Assembly: GCA_013398055.1 (NCBI GenBank)
Contig: VZRS01002615.1
Coordinates: 5,138 to 69,137, forward strand
Length of the DNA stretch: 64,000 nucleotides
Direction of reading: 5' to 3'
DNA from: Ifrita kowaldi
Taxonomy: Eukaryota > Chordata > Aves > Passeriformes > Cinclosomatidae
The notes beneath the pieces were generated by a model. The model saw only the letters and a program-made list of their open reading frames with translations, made no database searches and had not been told where the DNA came from. Of this stretch, positions 10,901-25,320 are shown piece by piece. How positions within the stretch are numbered: position 1 is the stretch's first letter; each line of letters begins with the position of its first letter. Made by a program: the position numbers and the translations under genes.

Positions 10901-13899
10901 GATGCAACCAGAGCTTTTAAATGGTGCTGAGAACAAAGCTAATACGAACAATCCCCAGTATATCTGACTGTCAGTACTGTCAAAAGATCTTACTTCTTGA
11001 AAAAATATTGTTTTCTCAACACTTAATCTTTTTACCCAAATGTTCACAAGCAAGCAAACAGAAACTTTGCTATTCCCAGCTCTTCCCTGAGGCTATGGTG
11101 AATCAATGATAGTTTCTTTTCATTGCACAAGCCTGGCTTAGAGACATGGGCAAGAGGCTTGCCAAGGCCACCTGCCCCGAGTCAGCCAGGCCGGGGGGAC
11201 CTGCAGAGAAATGACCCTCTGGCTTTGTGTGGGGTGCACAGTAGGCACCAGGGGCACACCACTGCTGGAGCAGGGACTCCACAGGCCTAGGAGTCCCAGT
11301 GCCTGTGTGGCCATCTGTCCCACAAGATCTGTAACTGGTTCTTTCAAGTCTTGCGGTCAAAACAGTTACCAGAGGAGGCTGGCCTGGGATAATGGATCTA
11401 GCTATTGTCCAGCTGCACAGATTGTGATTTCCTAAGCTTTATGGATTTTATCTGAAAATATCAGGCAGATCTTCACAGTTTCTCTCCATTCAACTCTAGC
11501 AACAATTCTGCTTCAATTTCAGACATCAGCTCACCTCTCTTTCCCCTCCATGGGAAAGGCTAAGGAAGAATAACCATTCACTAGTGGAAATAAACCATTA
11601 TTTGATGCAACATTTTCTTTATTGCTTGGCAGTTTGGGACCTCTCCTCACAAGCTGGGATAAATTTATTATTCAGCACTTCATTTTTAGGGGATGAATAT
11701 ATGAGAGTGAGGACATTGTTTCAAAGTGTTTGCTAACACAGCAGAGAAAAAGCATTTTGTACTGGTCTGCAGAGATGGTGGACACAGTTTGTGTTTATTT
11801 GCTGTTATGCTTTGCAAAGGTATTTATCATCAGCCTTGTACTGAACTTTGTTTCTCTGCACATAACATCAAAAGGGAGGTTTAAAGCTCTATAACCTCTT
11901 CTCAAGAATGCTACTCTTGAGTATTTCTGTTTCTTGTTTTGCTTTGTGGTCACTAACCACAGGAGAAATTTGTCTTTTTTACATATGCTGGAAATAATTT
12001 ACTGACTTTAGAAATATTAAACCACAAGAAACCCCCTACATTAAAGTAACATTAAGGGTCTGCCTAAAACCCACAAAAAGCCAGGAAATTAAGACTTTAA
12101 GCTGAAACTCTGATCTGATACTCCAACCTTAATTTACCTGATAGGGTAGTGAGGGCAGTGGGAGACAAATCTTGGTTGCCTGGGTGCTCATGTTATTCCT
12201 TTGTCTTTTCTCACCAGCTGAACACCACTATCAGTCAGCAAGAAGTACCTGAGCAGGTGGTATCTATTGGCACATCTTTAGATTTCTAACAGGCCAAATG
12301 ATTATTGTTAAAAAGGAGGGGAAAAGCTCAAGGTCCCTTCTCATGTGAGAAATTGCCAGCTTCACAAAAGATTTTTGTCACTACAGTCTAGCTTGTGTTG
12401 TGGAGTTTGCTGACACAGGAAGTTGTGGAAGCAGACAGTATCAGTAGTTTCAAAAGAATTAGACAAACTCATGGAAAATGTGTTGGTAAACAGAAACCTA
12501 GTGAGTGGTCTACCTCTAAGATCTCTAATAACAGCTGTGGATGCTGAAGATATACAAGACATATATATGCCAGACTCACAGTTCTGTTGTGTCTGACATC
12601 ACAAGAGTGCTGACACAAAAGGGCTTTACTCGTGTTCTTATTATTTAACAGTCCAAAAAGGTAATAAATGACAGTTCCATCTTTTAATTCTTATTTATTC
12701 TTCTAATTTCCCTTGGGAAAGACTTTTTCTTTTTGGTAGTTCAAACCTCAGTCATAATTATTGAGCAAGACTTTTCACAGCATTTCTTTGCCTCAGGAGC
12801 TGTGCCACAAGGGAAAGAGTAAATGGTCTGTGCTCCTCTTCTTGTGCTGAAGAAACACTACCTTGCTCAATCTACTTTGTATTTAGGGCAGGATACAGCA
12901 GAGTCCTGTCCTGCTACGTATATCAGGTTTTCTTCTCTACCAACAAGGAGAGGGAAGGGGCAGCAACAAAGCAGCGCTTTGCATCTTCTTTCTTTTCCAG
13001 AGGAAAACAACCAATGGAGTGCTTGAGACAGCTGTTTCAGAGAAACAGCTTGTCTGGACCTGGTACTAGAGTGCTGTTTATATTCCCTTTTCAAGATTAA
13101 AACCACCAGTTCACTGGGTGGTTTAGATGAACTGAGTAGGTTCATCTAAAGATGGCCAGATGGTTTTGGAAGTCTTCAACAGGTACAGGACTGTAACCAT
13201 CTTTACTGTACTGCTATCTGGGAGTAAAGCCTCAACTAGATAGAAAGCTTATTTTAAGAAATGTGGATGTATCAAAGGAAACATCACTGAGACCCATTAT
13301 CTTCTTTATTAGGACCAGCAGAAGCTGTTAAATGACATATATATCTATCTAGGCCTATAATAGTTAAGTCAGGGGCAAATGTTATGCTGTGAACACAGTC
13401 TAGGCCAGTAGAATATTATAACTAATATTCTATCTGTGACTTTATTTTCAGTGAAAGGTGATTCTGTTAATGAGATGAAAAGTGTGGGAGAAGCAGTAGA
13501 GCTGTCAATTAGTAAACAAAACTCCAGTATTTTACAACATTTCTCTTCTGTATTATGTTTGTCCTTATGCTTCAGCCACTTATCTGTGTCAATAAGGTTG
13601 CATGAAGTTTCATTACCATAACAGTGTAAATTTGCCAGGTGTTTGACAATAATTCCCAGGCTTGTGTCTGCAGACTGCAAGTCTTCATGGAAGTCACCAG
13701 GTGTGAGAGGATCTAGTTGCTTAGATCAGTTGAGATTGGTGCATGGAATGTATCTGGGCTGGAAGAATTTATGCTATCAAATACATTTTCTATACAAGAC
13801 ATTACTTCTGTGCTCTCTCAGACAAGGGGGCTGCTCATTATTAGGCTTTTAATAATTAATTTAATTTAAGGCTTATACATTTTGCCCCACACTGATAAT

Positions 13900-14320
13900 G
13901 AAGAGCATGGTCATACCAGTGCTTTAATTTTTTCTCTTGTCATTGTCTTGCTGATTTTTTTAAGGCTTTCAAGAGGCAATATTCTGAAACACTGTGCATG
14001 GAAATGATAAACTGCTGGTTGCGACTTTACTTTGAACAAGTTCTCCTGCAGAGTATCATATTTAAGTAAATTGCCGTCAAGTACAGCAAGCAACACAATC
14101 ATTCACATTCAAACAGAGCCTTTTGATCATGTTCTACGATGCAATCAAGAATCACATGAGAATTCAAGTACGCACCGACCTCATTCAATGCTAACTAGGT
14201 GACAGAGAAAGGAGAATTAATTGTGGATGTCAACTAATTGGCTGGTGCATTAGCATACAGAAACTTGCACTAGTTATATGTAAAAACTGTATATAATTGT
14301 AACAAGCTCATATGTTCACC
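13900..14320. promoter_or_regulatory. Candidate conserved enhancer-like block
   Basis: AT-rich sequence with preserved CpGs (tacgatgc, tacgcaccgacc), TAATTG/CAATTA homeodomain-type cores, TTGATCA and TTAGCAT, and no coding frame or repeat. This composition resembles vertebrate developmental enhancers. The location between HDAC9 and the presumed TWIST1 makes it plausible, but conservation has not been tested. Confidence 0.3.
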
Positions 14321-15453
14321 GTGGTCTGCAAATGTGTGGTTACTCGCAGCTGGAAGATTATTAATATTGTCTCATGTGGGTACACACACACTCCTGCTCC
14401 CCCCATTTTTCTCAGATCAGAAAAATTTTGGAGCTTTTTATCCACAAGGCACATTAAGGTCACCAATTGGGAATTGCTAACTGATGGCTTAATTGGGGAA
14501 ATGTATAGACTCTGTTGAACTTCAGCCAGTAATTTAGCAGATAGATTTATGCAGAACAACAGATGTGGAGGTGGAATCTCTGAAGGAACACATGGTACTG
14601 GCAGAGAACTATCTCTGCCCCCATTTAAATTACAAGTGGAACAGAAATGTGATGAGGAGGTGAGAACTGATACTGTCTGAAAATATCCCTTGGTTAAAAA
14701 AAAGTGCATATTGGAAAATAAATCTTTCTCAGAGACAATATTCATCCTGAGTTCACAAAGACACAGGAGCAGCCTGCAGTTACAACCTTAACCACTGCTA
14801 GTGCCACTCGTTTGCAAATAGCTTTGTACACTCCTCCATGAAGTCCCTTTTTCAAGTGCTTTTTCTGAAATCTCTTGGAAGGTAAATCTCTCCTTCTTCC
14901 AAACCCAGTCTTCAACTTGCCTTTTTCAAGTAGGGTTGCTGGAAATTGGCCGCACAATGCTGTTTTTGTTAAAGTGCATTTGGAAATAACAGCTGAGTCT
15001 GATGTTCAAAGTAAATTCTTTGTGACTACATGGTTCTATTTCACCTTCTCTTTACCTGACTTCTCCAGCAGCCTATGAATGAAATCCTGAACTAACGAGA
15101 GTCACTAGTAGGACTTCCATCAACTCCCATTGCTGGGAGGAAATCTTTGGGTAAGACAGAACCAGTGCAGAGGACTGGGTTTATTTTTAAAGTGGTAGAA
15201 TGAGCTGATCAAAATACCAGAAAGATCTGCTATGTCTCTTTTCCCAGCCTGCCTAGGAAAGGGTTCAGCATCCCAGATGTGAAGTATTTGACTTCTGTCA
15301 TTTTCAGAACCTAATTTTTCAAGTTTCTAGGTTCAGTGCTGTTTCCCCAAAGGGTAATACTAGCTAGAGTAAAGTCTTACATTCCATGTAGAGCCAGAAT
15401 TTAGTAGCCTGGATCTATACACAAGAAACTTCAAGAAATGAATGAGCTTTTCT

Positions 15454-15489
15454 GACTTTCTTTGCTTTTTCGACTTTCTTTGCTTTTTC
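15454..15489. repeat. Perfect 18-bp tandem duplication
   Basis: The unit gactttctttgctttttc occurs twice back to back without mismatch. Confidence 0.95.
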
Positions 15490-16072
15490 CTGGTTTTGTT
15501 CCATTTATTTTTAGGAATGTTTTCTTGAAGATTTGTTTTGCATTGCTGTGGCTTGTATGCTGCCACATTTCGACAATTAACCCTGTTCTGAACCTCTGTA
15601 AGCATGCTGGATGTCAAAGATACCTGCCCAAATATACTCAATTTAGAACATATAGAAAATTCATCCTTTCAATAAAAAAACCAGAAACAGTTTACACAGA
15701 CATGAGAGTATTCATCCTAAAGAGCATTTGAATTCCTTGGCACTAGCACCAATACTTTAGAGTATATCTACCATGCACTGAGGATGCTCTTCCTTAATTC
15801 CTCAAATAGAAGGAATATGTAAAACCTAGCTCTGGTGAGTGGTTAAGGATCATGAAGAGTTTTTCCCTGCAGCACCTTCCTCTTTGCAGTCTCAGTTCTA
15901 GCTTCAGAGGCAGACAGAAGCATAAAAAGAATGACTAAAATCCCCTTCAGATATAAGAAGCTACAATCTATGGCAGAAACAAACAGATGTTTGATGAGCA
16001 GGGCACCAGAACTCAAATGAGATGGAGTAGACAGTGCATCCTAAATAGCCACTGGAATAGTAGGACTCATTG

Positions 16073-16144
16073 CCCTTCCCTTCCCTTCCCTTCCCTTCCC
16101 TTCCCTTCCCTTCCCTTCCCTTCCCTTCCCTTCCTTCCCTTCCC
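16073..16144. repeat. CCCTT pentanucleotide microsatellite
   Basis: Twelve perfect CCCTT units (16073-16132) followed by imperfect CCTT steps; another all-pyrimidine tract. Confidence 0.96.
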
Positions 16145-19100
16145 ATAAGAAGGCATGTTGCCTCAGTAAGAAGTGGAGCATGGGCCTTTCACACTTTGCA
16201 TCACCTGATGGAACAGAGAGTGAAAGATTAAATCTCCCCCAAGCAAGGAATGCCCTTAGGAAGGAAAGAATGCAGGGCTGACAGCTATCAGCTGTCATAA
16301 ATCCCCACTTCCTTCACTATTGAACCCTGGTATCCTCCACGTTTTCTCTCGTACAGCCTTCAGCCTTAATCTCCTGCACCCCATGTTGCCACAAGTCCTC
16401 TTCAAGTGCAGTTTATCTTGCTCACTCCATTGCAAGTCTTCCTCTTTTCAATACTAATTTTCATTCATCCTCTGAGGTTTTGCTTTTCATTTGTTTTAGA
16501 TTATTTTGCTATTGTAACTAATGCCTTCTTTTGTTCCAACACTCACACACTCAAACAGAAGGTGAACAGGTAGCAACAGTAAGCACTGTGTGAATGCAAG
16601 CAGACAACAGCCTGTTGCTTACTCAGTTTATACAGATGCAAGGTAAGACTCAAAATCCACAGCAGGACCCAGTGTTTCTGGAACACCATTTTCTATTTCT
16701 TTTCCCAGTGAAGCTGTAGGACCAAGGTACATTAGTAGTAGGAGACCCCAGATTTTTTCAGGCTGATCCGTGTGACTCTTTACTCTCACTCACTTTAGCC
16801 TGAGAGGAAGTTGAGAGGTTATTTGATATAATTGATTTGATTTTAGTAATTTTTTTCTTTAAATGTGTTCAGAACCCATCTCACAACTTCCTGAGTTTAC
16901 ACTAGATTTCACAGTGATCAGAGATAGATATTAAAACTGTGAGAAAAACAAAATAATTTCCTAACTCTGGGGCATTGCTGTAATATCCCTACTTAGTGCT
17001 TTCATTGTCTTCTTTCTAGTATGGAAAATGTCTTGTAGAGCAAAGCACCAAGCATGTACTGAAGAGTCACTTGAAATATTTATCTTCAAAATCCAGGGTA
17101 TCACTGGTGGTCAGCTGTGATATTATACAAAAGTCTACTGCAGAGGAAACTGCGCAAAGCCTTTTCATTATTTTCAGCTAAAGTGGTGATATAAAACATT
17201 ATGAATGCAGTAAATAGAAAGAGAGGGAAATGCAAGCTTACACAGCGCTGCAGTTTTACATTTTCCCCAGCACTTCAGGTAAGAAAAGTACATCTCCAAC
17301 TCTGAGGTCCACTTTTGCTGGAGATTGCTGCAGCAACCTCAGCCATGCATCTGGCTGAATTTTAAGGTTACAATAACCTTCCTTTCCCCCTTGATACTAG
17401 AGATGCTAGAATCATTCTAGAGACACAGTTTAAGCAAAGGAATCCCTCAAATGAAACAGGTGTCGAAGATAAATCGCTTTACTTGACAGTTTACATCCCT
17501 GTAGCCCTGACTGGAAAAGCTGTATCCAACTGAAAAACTAATAAAATTTTATGTTCTTTTTATTATATTATTTTATTGATCACTGTCTTATAGGATTATT
17601 AGTTAATAAATCTTAATCTTTCCCTATTAAAGAGGATGCTGTGAAAAACTTTTCTGTTCATTTTAGACAGTGAAAATTTCAATTAAAACTCTGTCCCTTT
17701 CTTTAAAGTTCCCGTCTCTTCATTTCCTCTCTGATCATTCTCAAGAGCCCACCTCCTTGGCCTGCTCAGAGGTGCTGCCAGTGCTTTAATTTCCTCTCAC
17801 TGCTGTAAATACAAACACGGAGTAGAGGGCTGTAATTTCCTTTGACATTGAAGTTGCACTCCAGCCCTTTAGCAGAAGCAGCTTATTGGCCATGAGGCAG
17901 ACCAGCTAAGGAAGACCGTGGTCTCACCCTGTGAGGGTGTCCAGTGCTGAAGGACCAGCGTGCTTCTGAACAACCCAACCTCTCACCCCAGCACGGGAGG
18001 AGTCCAGGCACTGGCTGGGAATACAGGGAAAGCCAAGATGAGCCCTGATGAGGAAGCTGGATGGGACCATCATTACTATGACTGATCCCCCTCATCTCTG
18101 CACCTACCACAGCTGATGCAAGGGACAGCCTGCAGCACAGAGAACTGGCACAAGCAGACAAGCTGTGTCCTGTCATAGAGAACAGAGTGATGAAGTCCCC
18201 GCCAGGATCCAATGCCTCAGATGAGCCAGGCATATGTGCATTTAAGAGAGTTGCAGACTACTCACAAGATTTCTTTCCACAGTCCTGCTGAAGAAGCCAG
18301 TGCTTTTCCAGCTACACAAGGGGCATGACCTCACATTAGATCCCACCCAAAATTTCTTTGATTTGGCCTGTGTCATGAGCCTGGCCACTGTGCTTTGCAG
18401 TAAAGCAGCAAAGGCTTTGATCTACTACTTGCATGGGAAAGAATTTGAAGGCATTCAACTCTTTGTATAAATGAAATTTTCTTGGACCAGCCTGAAGGTT
18501 TGCTGGGTATTGCTCCTTCCCAGGGGGTTTTCTCTGATGTGAACCAGAACCATCCCAGCTCTAGCTCTAATAACCTAGCATATTTTACCTCCTTCTGCAC
18601 TTTGACTTTTAACACAATCACCTTTTTAGGTCCCAAAGCAGCAGTTGTATCCCTGCTCAGTAACCCATGCAGCATTTTCAATAGATGAGGTGTCCTTGAG
18701 GAAGAGCAGACCATCCTATTGTCCTCTTGGGTATGTCTAATCTAGAAAAGCTTTAAATATCAGTTTTGAAACTCTTCTGCTGGGTTGGCTTTGGAGATGC
18801 TGGAACCATCTCACAGATACCTTAATTATTGCTACAAATATTCATGAAAATTCTGACCTATTTTCAGTGTCCTAGGAAAAACAACAACTTTTCATTCAAG
18901 AAAACACTGAAGAAATACATAAAACATATTTGAGTAAATGGGATAAGCATAGTATTGAAACTACAAACTTCATGAACTTTGCATTGTGTTTCCAGGTGTC
19001 TTACATAAAAAATATAACTCAAGAAATGAACTCAAGACACTGTGGTTGAATTTGAAACTTTAATTTGCATTTTTAAAGTTAACTTTAATAATTTTAAAGA

Positions 19101-22100
19101 TTAAAGGCTACTTTCGGTTTATTCTTTCTTTCTTTTAAAGGGGTTGGTGGACCTGCAGGGATTCCTATAAAAGTACAGAGAATATCAAAATTACTAAATT
19201 AAGGAAACTTCTGCTACAGTGAAGTAGGAAAGACTATTCCAGCTTTTGAAATAAGTAAGGATTCTTCTGGTGAGATAGAGGATAAAGTTTCTCCAAAGCT
19301 CTTTAACTTGCATTAGGAACTGAACTTTGATTGAAGAAGAAATTAAAGAATCAATCAACACTTTTTCCTGTACCAAAGGTAGTCTAAAAATCTGAGATAT
19401 CTGTATAAATGTTTAAACTCACAAAAAGAATATTTTAGTATTTTCAGAGGGGCTGGGGCAGATCAGGAAAGAAGTCTGCTTGAATCTTAGGTTTTCACAT
19501 TAGTCAGATGAAAAAAGAACATGAACTATTTCTCTGTATAATATAAAATATATTTATTTTACTACGTGGCACACATCCTAAGCTGCTTAGAAGGTGTGTG
19601 AAGGGAGTACAGATAGTGAGGAAAGGTCAGGAAAGGCATCTAAAGGGATGAAAGCTGTCAAATGAACAAATTGCATGTGTTTTCCTCTATGCAGTAAGTG
19701 CATATGTAAAGAAACCATGAAAAGAAAGAAAATCTTCCTGCAAGCTTTGCTTCTCATATTTGGCTTCAAAGCCAGATTCAAATGTCGGCCAAAGAAAGTA
19801 CATAAATTCTGAGGCCTGTTCAATGGGAGGTAGTGATCCTTTTCAAAATCATAACTTTGTAACAGAAAACCATCACTCATGGAATGTACTCCTTTTGGTG
19901 AAAAACATTCTTTCCAGCTCTATTGTAAAAAAAAGTCACTCAAAGAGAGACTTAAGCCACGCTGCACTCGCGTACATGGAGCCACACCAGAAGTGGAACT
20001 CACAACAGCTTCATAACTAAAGGGTAGCACGCTAGCCAAGGTTATCCTGGTGTGGGTTAGTGCTTGGTTGGAGCATCCTGATAGATTTGCATAAGTAAAG
20101 TTAAAATTTTGGGTTGTGTTTACTTTGGAAGTCCATGTTGAATAAAATTAATTTCTCTAAAAGGAGTGCATTTTGGGAACTATTGTTTTAATCAGATAAG
20201 GTTTTTATTGGCTAAGCCAATGTAACACAATAAGCACGGTCACAATGACTATCACTACCTAACCTGGTTAGCACCATTGCCTCCGTATTTATTTAATTGT
20301 TCTTGCTACTTTACAGACTTTTCAGCAATGCTAGCAGTGAGAAAAATCACCACCGTGCTGCCAGGGTCAACAGTCTTTACGAAAACTTGCTCAGCTTCTG
20401 TGAGTTAGTACTTGGCACACATTTAAGAGTGTTTTTTCCCTGTCTTTACCCTCATGTTTCAACATTCCTATTTCAAAATCCTTCTAAGAAAACCCATTCA
20501 CATTGGGTATCACCTATCTCAGAAAGTAACTTGAAATGGAAGTTTTAAAGAGGTGTGTGAAATGCAGGTTAATCAGCTGTGAAGATGGACCCAAGAGAAA
20601 GGTATGAAGAATTCACAAATCTTTCCAGCCGGCTCACACATGTTCACAAAAGATAAATCCTTTTGTAATTTTGGAATGTTTCACTTCATAAAATAAATGG
20701 ATTAGAGACTGGATTAAAAAAATGCAATGCTGAAGTGTGAAGTCACAGCATCTGTGCTGATGCCTGTTTGCTGAAAAGTCCTTGGGGACTGTCAGACTGC
20801 CGTTCTTCACACCCGCCTGCCCCTGAATGGCCTCGTGTGCACTTGGAGGGTGCTAAACTGCCGAGAGTGCTTGAGCAAAGAGATCTCTTCATGGTCCAGC
20901 CACAGCATGGTCATGCCTCAGCTGAACCTTCCAGGACCCAGGGCACACCTTAAGAGTGTGGCTGGACCTTCCTATGATTGGTGCATACAACTACTGAAGC
21001 CTAAATTCAGGAAGGCCAAGATGTTCCCCAGAGGAAAATCATCATCAGACTTTACATTCAGTGGAGCTAAAATGCTATATACAGCTAAGAATTAGCTCCC
21101 CTATTGTTTCAATTCCATGGTGGCACACATATTCATAGCTGTGGTATGTACAGTGCTACAGATAGACATATATGGTGCATTATAGCTCTTTATGCTCATA
21201 TAATTTGGATGAGTAGCCAACCTAAATACAGCCATGGTAGTTTGGCAGATAGTCATCTAATCTGTCTCAAAATACAATTTTGGTTTTAAAACTACTTCAT
21301 TAAAGTGGCATCTCCTGACTCAATGAGCTCATCTTCTGTGGGTGCTTGGTGGCTTAGCTGCTTACTTTAATGACCGGAGTTCATTTTTGCCAGTCACGAT
21401 ATTGACAGTCTTCCTGCACTCTGAAGAAGAAATAATTCTGTAGCAGTAGCCTTTTGGGAAGATCTCTGTAGCTCAGTAATTTTTAGGTAAATTCATGTGA
21501 TTGGAAGTGATTGGAAACCCCTCCACACTCCTCATTATCCCTGCAGGTTCAACTTCTGAATGCAAAAAGTAAGACTGTTATTTCTTGCACATGGATCATA
21601 TGTAAGAAAAAAGCCAAACCAGAACAAAAAATGTTGTAACAAATTATTCATACAGGTAAATGACTTACACTCTTGCTCTCTTCAATGACATTTTCATTTG
21701 AGAAACTACTCCTCAGCAGGAAAGAAGTGATCACAGCCTGTCCTCTGGCTAAAACACCTACAGAACTGCTTTGTGCTCTGCTGTGAGCACCATGAACAAC
21801 GTTTTAAGCGATGCTCAAAGGAGTGGAGAACTCTGTTCCATAACTCATAGGTGTGCTTGCCCCAAGTGACAGTGGTAAGCAATTTCTGAGTAAAACTGAG
21901 CTTCACACACAATGAGAAATCACCTCACACCTGCAGAACAACACACATTGATTCAATAATCAGAAAGGACAAAGAAAATAACCTTTCTTGTTTCAAAGCA
22001 CAGAGCACTGTCCAGAACATCTCCGTGAGTTACCTTCCCTGAACTGTCCCCTGACCTCACAGTATGCATTGTGTTCCCATCTTTATTTTACATTGTCAAA

Positions 22101-23936
22101 ACAACTTCAAAGCAATTTCAACTGAGCAATAACATTTGACCAAATGTAAAGTGGATGAAGTCTGCTCTTCACGTTTGCTGCAATGAATCACTGAAGACAT
22201 TGTAAACACATTTCAGGGCAAAATGATACACAGAAATATAAACAATAAAAGCACAAACCTAGATTATATGGGAATATTTTATCGGGGGGGATAGATTCTA
22301 ATTAGCTAAAATGAAGAAAGCAGACAGAAAAGTGGGCTGGTAATGATGCTAACAGTGCAACTGAATGTATAATCCAGGTGACAGCATGACAGAAATGGAC
22401 CAAGAAACAGATACATACCTAGAAATGCAAGCATCACTGTTGTGCAACCACGTTTGTTATGTTCCCGTGGAGACTTGAGTTTCCCCTGTTAAGAGTCACT
22501 ACTCACTCCTCTCTTGCACACATTAAAAACACTTACCTATTACAGACACACATTCAAACCCCAAATCAAACACCTCTGGTAATAAGTCAAGCATATTAAC
22601 ATGTCAGTGATAGCTGCCTTCAGTAGCACGATTTTGTTTCAATAATAAGTCCCTGTGGGAGAGGTAGGCATCTTCAGAGTTTGGACATTTAAAGTCTGAG
22701 TCCTTTGGATGTCTTATTCCCAGATGAGTGTAATAAACAGAGAACTGCTTCTGTTTCAGGAGGTTTTGGTCAGGCTTCTAACATATTGCATACATGAGCA
22801 ATAATTCTAACTAAAACTTTGCTTCTTTAAAATCTATTTTCAGTCAACTAGCCTTTGGAATGTAATGGAGCAGTTTGGGTAGGAGTCTCCTACAAAAGCT
22901 AAGGGATTTATGTTGATCATAGTAAAAGCCCTCAAGAACAGGTAAGCAGAGAGGATGGGATGCTGTGCTCTAGAGGTACTGCAGAAGGCTGCAGTTTAAT
23001 TAAGGTTTTTTTCCAGCTGCTTTCATTCTGCTCTGCTTGATTGGTCTACATTGTCTGTATGTTCCCATTTTGAAGATCAGTTTATATAGTTGCTTTCTTC
23101 TCGTTCCCTATTATTGTCCACTATATTTTTCACTATCTTTAAGTCAAACTTCTTTCCTTCTTGGCATTAATTGAATAAACAGACTTCTTTAAGGTTCTGG
23201 CTCTCTATCCAAACTTGGGTAAAAATATGGTTTAGGAGATAGATTAATTAGTACCTTCTGCAACAACAGAAATAGTATCGTTGGGCAAAGCTGCCCTGAT
23301 GGAAACAGATTTTTGACTCAGGTTCTTTTAACTGCTATTTCACTATCTGAGCAAAAGTTTGGTTGTCTCTTCTGGTAGATATCAAAACAGAATAAAGGTA
23401 AGAAAAAATAACTTCTATTCCAGGACTATAAAAATTGACAGAAGATTTATCTATGAGCAGCTTGTTTTTGTAGGTAAAATTCACACAGATAAGCTCTTAA
23501 CTTACATTCACAGGGTCTGCTTATTGCTTTAAGCCACAATTTACATTAGTTATTATTGGTGCCAGGTGTCTAGAGAGAAAATGGAACTTCCTCCTCACAA
23601 TTGTTTTAGAGGCAGAATAGCAGGCTAGGAACAAACCACTCCACCTCTACTGCTGCAGAGGTTCTGGGGTTTTGGAGGAATAACTTTGGAGCAGTTAACG
23701 TAGTCATCCACAGTGGAAAAAGAAACACACTCATAAATCCAAAAAACCAGGGCAGCTCTCCTAGTCTCAACGGGTGGTAGCAGGAGGTGGCTCTAAAAGG
23801 AAGTAAAATGCTTTAGTTTATTGCAAGAGTCCTTTTAATTTAATGCTAAACTGGGATGGAGATATATACCAAACTGAGGCTGCAGGGATCTACATTTAGA
23901 ACAATCTTTGATGAAAGGAAACTAAATCCCAAGCTC

Positions 23937-23990
23937 AGTGAAGTCAATGGCAACATTCCCACTGACTTCAATGGGAACAGGAGGTAGCCC
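23937..23990. repeat. Old palindromic sauropsid repeat
   Basis: The inverted pair tgaagtcaatgg and cactgacttcaatggg, separated by about 8 bases, matches a palindromic interspersed repeat common in turtle, crocodilian and bird genomes. I cannot name the family with certainty. Confidence 0.5.
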
Positions 23991-25129
23991 ACAGTTATTA
24001 GAGAATTACTAAGAAGTTAAATTTATTTAAATGCAGATATTACAAACTTCTGTTTGTGATGGCTTTTCATAGAAGAGATTCCGGTAATATTAAGAGCTGA
24101 CTTTGATATTTTCATTCTAGCAAAAGTATTGGACAGCTACTCTACTTAGCTCAAAATGTGCTTAAGTCATTAAAAAAACCAGGATACCACACCCAGTCAA
24201 TAAAGCACAGATTCTTAATGAAACCACTCTTTAAAGAACTCAGGCTGATTTTCACAGAGTACTAGTTGCTAGAAAGCACGGACGTGAATCTAGAGAGGCT
24301 TTTCTTGCAAAATGTATTTTCAAAAATCAGAAGACAGTAGTTTGTTGTTGCTGTTTTCTCACAACTTGGTGTGCTGCTGTTGCTGCAGGCTTTGAAAGTT
24401 GCATGTAAACAATGGGGAAAGACTCACAACTTCTAACTAATAGGCTTTTGTTAAGATTAAAAGCAGCAAAAGTTCAGCGTACTGTGTCCCCAAAAGGATG
24501 GACAGCTTAGTCCCTTGCTCTTTCCACAGGCAGTAAAAGGCACAGTATGTGATGTAGCTTGCCTAGAGCACCCATTTTCAGTTTGACACATAAGCCTGCT
24601 GGTGGTAAACCACCCTCAGTGATGACTGATAAATAGTCCATAAATAGTTCAATAGACAGTAAAGCTCTTGCAAAAGTGGCACTGCTTCCTGAAAAGATGT
24701 CACAAGGACGTCCATGCTACCCCCAGAAACAACTCCTTTATGGGCATCAGGGGTTTTGTTTAGCTTTTCAATTTTTCATATATTTCCTCAGCCAAAGTAT
24801 AGATTAAAGTAATTTCAGGACTGCAATTTGAGGGATGCCATAACACTAAATTACACCCACTTAAATAATTACATCTCTTTAGCTACAAATGATAAAATAA
24901 ACGTATCATGTTTAGTGTGCATACTTAGCATGAAGTCATACAGCAGTTTACATGCAGAGCCTTTCCCAAAGTAGCAGAGGGAAAAAAGTCCTTCTGGAAA
25001 TCTTTACTATTACACTAACATATTTGATTGTGGGAAACAATAACTCAAACGAGCCAAAGGTTATGGTAGAAAAATAAATGTAGTCAAATGGGAATAAAAG
25101 CTACATCTAGAAGGACAAGTTTCAATCAG

Positions 25130-25320
25130 TGTACTTTATTCTCATTCTTAACATCAATTAATTGTTAAGAGGAACATGGCACTTAAATTATTGTCTTGTC
25201 CGGTTAGCTTTACGAACTTCTCTTTGCATACTTGCCTTCTCAGAACATATACAGCTAATGAAACTTCGTTTTTAGTACTCTTATTCAAGTGGGCTATAAC
25301 GTAACAGAAAACACGTGAGA
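25130..25320. promoter_or_regulatory. Candidate regulatory block
   Basis: Contains a near-palindromic homeodomain-type site (atcaattaattgttaag), an NK2-like TCAAGTGG core, preserved CpGs and an ACACGTG core in about 190 bases, with no coding frame. Assigned from motifs and composition only. Confidence 0.25.

Larger units (their letters stand above)
10901..16072. other. Intergenic sequence without a recognised gene
   Basis: Mostly AT-rich unique DNA. It includes an 18-bp duplication at 15454-15489 and a possible conserved element at about 13900-14320. A GC-richer patch at 11.1-11.4 kb has overlapping open frames in several registers and no protein similarity I recognise. Confidence 0.65.
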
